DNA of 14,809 nt, taken from NCBI GenBank assembly GCA_009785715.1, contig WQVT01000014.1:1-14809 (forward strand), written 5' to 3'. Every line of letters begins with the position of its first letter. The stretch's first letter is position 1. Both the position numbers and the translations under genes were made by a program. This stretch comes from Acidimicrobiaceae bacterium. Lineage in GTDB: Bacteria; Actinomycetota; Acidimicrobiia; Acidimicrobiales; Palsa-688. Under the pieces are notes generated by a model. It searched no databases. It saw only the letters and a list, made by a program, of their open reading frames with translations, and was not told where the DNA came from. Positions 13,418 through 14,809 of this stretch are shown here, piece after piece.

Positions 13418-13843
13418 TTGATCGACGAGGACTCGGTCGTCGGATTGGAGGGCGGCGCAGGTCTCCCGTTCGTCATGGACGGGGTGGTGATCCGCGGCGA
13501 GCAACGGGGTCGCCAGCTCGGGTTCCCGACCGCCAATCTCCGTCCCCCCGAGAATCGCGCCCTGCCCCCCAACGGGGTGTACGCCGGCCGGGTCACCCTC
13601 GACCGGTTCCCCGGGCGCTGGGTCGGGGCAGTCAACATCGGGGTTCGCCCCCAGTTCGAGACGGCGCTCGGGCTGCTCGTCGAGGTGCACATCCTCGACT
13701 TCAACGGCGACCTGTACGGCTCCCGGCTCCACCTGGAATTGGTCGCGTGGCTGCGCGACGAGCGGCGCTTCGATTCGGTGGATGACCTGGTGGCCCAGAT
13801 CCAGCGGGACCTGGAGGCCTGCCGGGAGGCCGTGCCGCTCTAG
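13418..13843 (+). CDS. stand-alone riboflavin kinase (RFK domain only)
   Basis: The 141-residue protein corresponds to the C-terminal riboflavin kinase domain of bacterial RibF. It would phosphorylate riboflavin to FMN with ATP. Signatures are GVVIRGEQRGRQLGFPTANL (PTAN motif with Thr38 and Asn40 for Mg/ATP), NGVYAGRV, AVNIGVRPQFE, and VEVHILDFNGDLYG with the likely catalytic Glu89. The N-terminal FAD synthetase half of RibF is absent and no room exists for it, so the gene is not the usual bifunctional enzyme. A longer product starting at TTG 13325 would carry a Gly-rich pentapeptide leader from the minisatellite. It follows the GntR gene and closes operon 2. FMN supply for the luciferase-like monooxygenases of the cluster is the obvious inferred role. 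Confidence 0.87.
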   Translation: MIDEDSVVGLEGGAGLPFVMDGVVIRGEQRGRQLGFPTANLRPPENRALPPNGVYAGRVTLDRFPGRWVGAVNIGVRPQFETALGLLVEVHILDFNGDLYGSRLHLELVAWLRDERRFDSVDDLVAQIQRDLEACREAVPL

Positions 13844-13880
13844 AGGGAGTGCCCCTGACGAGAGGACAGCGCGTCGTGTT
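13844..13880. other. short convergent gap
   Basis: Thirty-seven bases separate the stops of the riboflavin kinase gene and the opposite-strand hydrolase gene. I see no convincing terminator hairpin in it. Confidence 0.6.
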
Positions 13881-14657
13881 TCAGGCCCGAGCCGGCGACG
13901 CGGCGGCGCTCTGGAAGGCCCCGATCCGCTCGGCCATCTCCTCTGGCTGGTCCTGGATGAGCAGGTGGCCGCCGGCGAGCGTCTCGACCTGGGCGCCCGC
14001 GATCGCGGCCGCCCAGCGGGCGGCGTAGCCGACCTGGACGACGGGGTCGTCGTTGCCCCAGTAGACCCTCGTCGGGGCGGAGATGCGGTAGAGCCGACGG
14101 GCGAGGCTGTGGTCCGGGAAGGGCCAGACAAACTTCAGCGTCGCCGTCATGGCCTGCACGGCGGCGACGATGTGCTCCTCGTCCTCCTGGTCGACGGGCT
14201 CGGTTCCCTCCGCGGAAAAGCGGTTGAACCACGTCGCCGGCCGCCACTGGGCCAGGTCAGGGGTCGGCTCCTCCTCGCTCCACAGCCCGAATGGCGCCAG
14301 GAGGGCGAGGCTCGTCGCCCGCTCCGGGAAGTGCGCCGCGAGCTCGGCGGCGACCAGCCCGCCGAACGAGTGCCCGACGACATGGGCTCGATCAAGTTCG
14401 AGGGACCGGAGGAGATCGTCGAAGTACAAAGCCACGTCGTGGCCGTTGTCGAGGTCGTCGAGCTCGTCAAGCGAGTCGAAGCCCGGGAACCGGGGAACGA
14501 TCACGTCGAAGCTCTGCGCCAGCGACTCGACGAAAACGTCGTCGCCGGCGGGGACGACCATGGAGCGCAGGTAGAGCACGGGGTCGCCTGACCCGTGGCG
14601 CGAGTAGTGGGCGACCCGCCCGCTCGCCAGCGTGACTTCCACGAGCTCGGCGCTCAT
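13881..14657 (-). CDS. alpha/beta-hydrolase fold enzyme with complete catalytic triad
   Basis: The 258-residue protein has nucleophile Ser97 in VGHSFGG, Asp204 in WGNDDPVV and His231 in GGHLLIQ, so it should be an active hydrolase. The start is the ATG at 14657-14655, which overlaps the upstream gene's stop (ATGA). A longer frame to 14768 would add a Cys/Arg-rich stretch that is only the shadow of the upstream gene's end. It resembles the hydrolase at 4799-5599 in the segment ARRLYRISAPTRVYWG versus ERRLYRVTARTLVVAP and in overall arrangement, so the two are likely distant paralogs. Both lie next to a luciferase-like gene, though in opposite order (here the monooxygenase comes first). It is transcribed towards operon 2. 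Confidence 0.9.
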   Translation of the reverse strand: MSAELVEVTLASGRVAHYSRHGSGDPVLYLRSMVVPAGDDVFVESLAQSFDVIVPRFPGFDSLDELDDLDNGHDVALYFDDLLRSLELDRAHVVGHSFGGLVAAELAAHFPERATSLALLAPFGLWSEEEPTPDLAQWRPATWFNRFSAEGTEPVDQEDEEHIVAAVQAMTATLKFVWPFPDHSLARRLYRISAPTRVYWGNDDPVVQVGYAARWAAAIAGAQVETLAGGHLLIQDQPEEMAERIGAFQSAAASPARA

Positions 14658-14809
14658 CGGGCAGCCGTCCCGACGCCCCGGCCGGTCCCCGGCGCCTCTC
14701 CGGCCCCGTTGGCATCGTTGGCGGCAGGCACAGGCGGCACAGGCCTGGGGGCCCAGGGATCCTCCCACACCTCGAAGGTGGGCCGCAGCACCGGCATTAC
14801 GTCGGCAGC
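14654..14809 (-). CDS. C-terminal end of a protein, probably a second LLM-class flavin monooxygenase (5' partial)
   Basis: On the minus strand the frame is open from the window edge for 51 residues and stops at 14656-14654, overlapping the hydrolase start by four bases. The sequence begins AADVMPVLRPTFEVWEDPWAP and ends in a Pro/Gly/Ala-rich tail. The VMPVLR segment resembles the end of luciferase-like monooxygenases (compare EVMPRFR at the end of the enzyme at 5596-6777). The assignment rests on this short match and on the neighbouring hydrolase gene. That a gene ends here is well supported by the overlap; its family is a guess. Confidence 0.5.
   Translation of the reverse strand, partial: AADVMPVLRPTFEVWEDPWAPRPVPPVPAANDANGAGEAPGTGRGVGTAAR

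Noticed and set aside
12335..14131. A 598-codon minus-strand open frame across the GntR, repeat and riboflavin kinase region
   Set aside because: It is antisense to two recognisable genes, contains only repeat-derived and low-complexity sequence, and has no ribosome-binding context.

Overview
The window is very GC-rich and densely packed. It looks like a chromosomal catabolic island of an uncultured-type high-GC actinobacterium (perhaps an Acidimicrobiia-like lineage; inferred from base composition, GTG/TTG starts and protein style only). Almost every gene is on the + strand, many with ATGA or GTGA start/stop overlaps. The exception is a convergent pair at the right edge.

Left edge (1-549): the C-terminal part of a ThiF/MoeB-type adenylyltransferase, probably unrelated to the rest. 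A 496-nt gap (550-1045) follows. It holds a possible terminator, two 19-bp-period repeat pairs and a good promoter (P1).

Operon 1 (1046-4657, from P1): a secreted family-5 (oligopeptide/nickel-type) substrate-binding protein without transporter partners, an alpha/beta hydrolase with His where the nucleophile normally is, and a PcpA/MhqO-type ring-cleaving extradiol dioxygenase. A strong hairpin terminator closes it.

Operon 2 (4799-13843, from P2): alpha/beta hydrolase, luciferase-like flavin monooxygenase, SnoaL-like protein, acyl-CoA-dehydrogenase/group D monooxygenase-like flavoprotein, metallo-beta-lactamase-fold hydrolase, SDR, two different 3-hydroxyisobutyrate-dehydrogenase-family enzymes flanking a carboxymuconolactone-decarboxylase-family protein, a GntR/FCD regulator and a stand-alone riboflavin kinase. 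On the opposite strand at the right edge, a second alpha/beta hydrolase follows the end of what is probably a second luciferase-like monooxygenase.

Reading as a system: P1 and P2 share a 27-nt element (26/27 identical) that is an inverted repeat overlapping the -10 box. The two operons are therefore probably one regulon, with the encoded GntR protein as the natural candidate regulator. The enzymes suggest flavin-dependent oxygenation of a cyclic or aromatic compound, ring cleavage, C-C or ester hydrolysis and several NAD(P)-dependent oxidations. The riboflavin kinase could supply FMN. The substrate cannot be told from the sequence, and no flavin reductase is visible. I do not recognise this gene combination as a characterised pathway.

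Other oddities: two 15-bp in-frame minisatellites immediately upstream of gene starts, palindromes covering the ribosome-binding site of the metallo-hydrolase gene, and a GntR gene separated from the riboflavin kinase by a single in-frame TGA.
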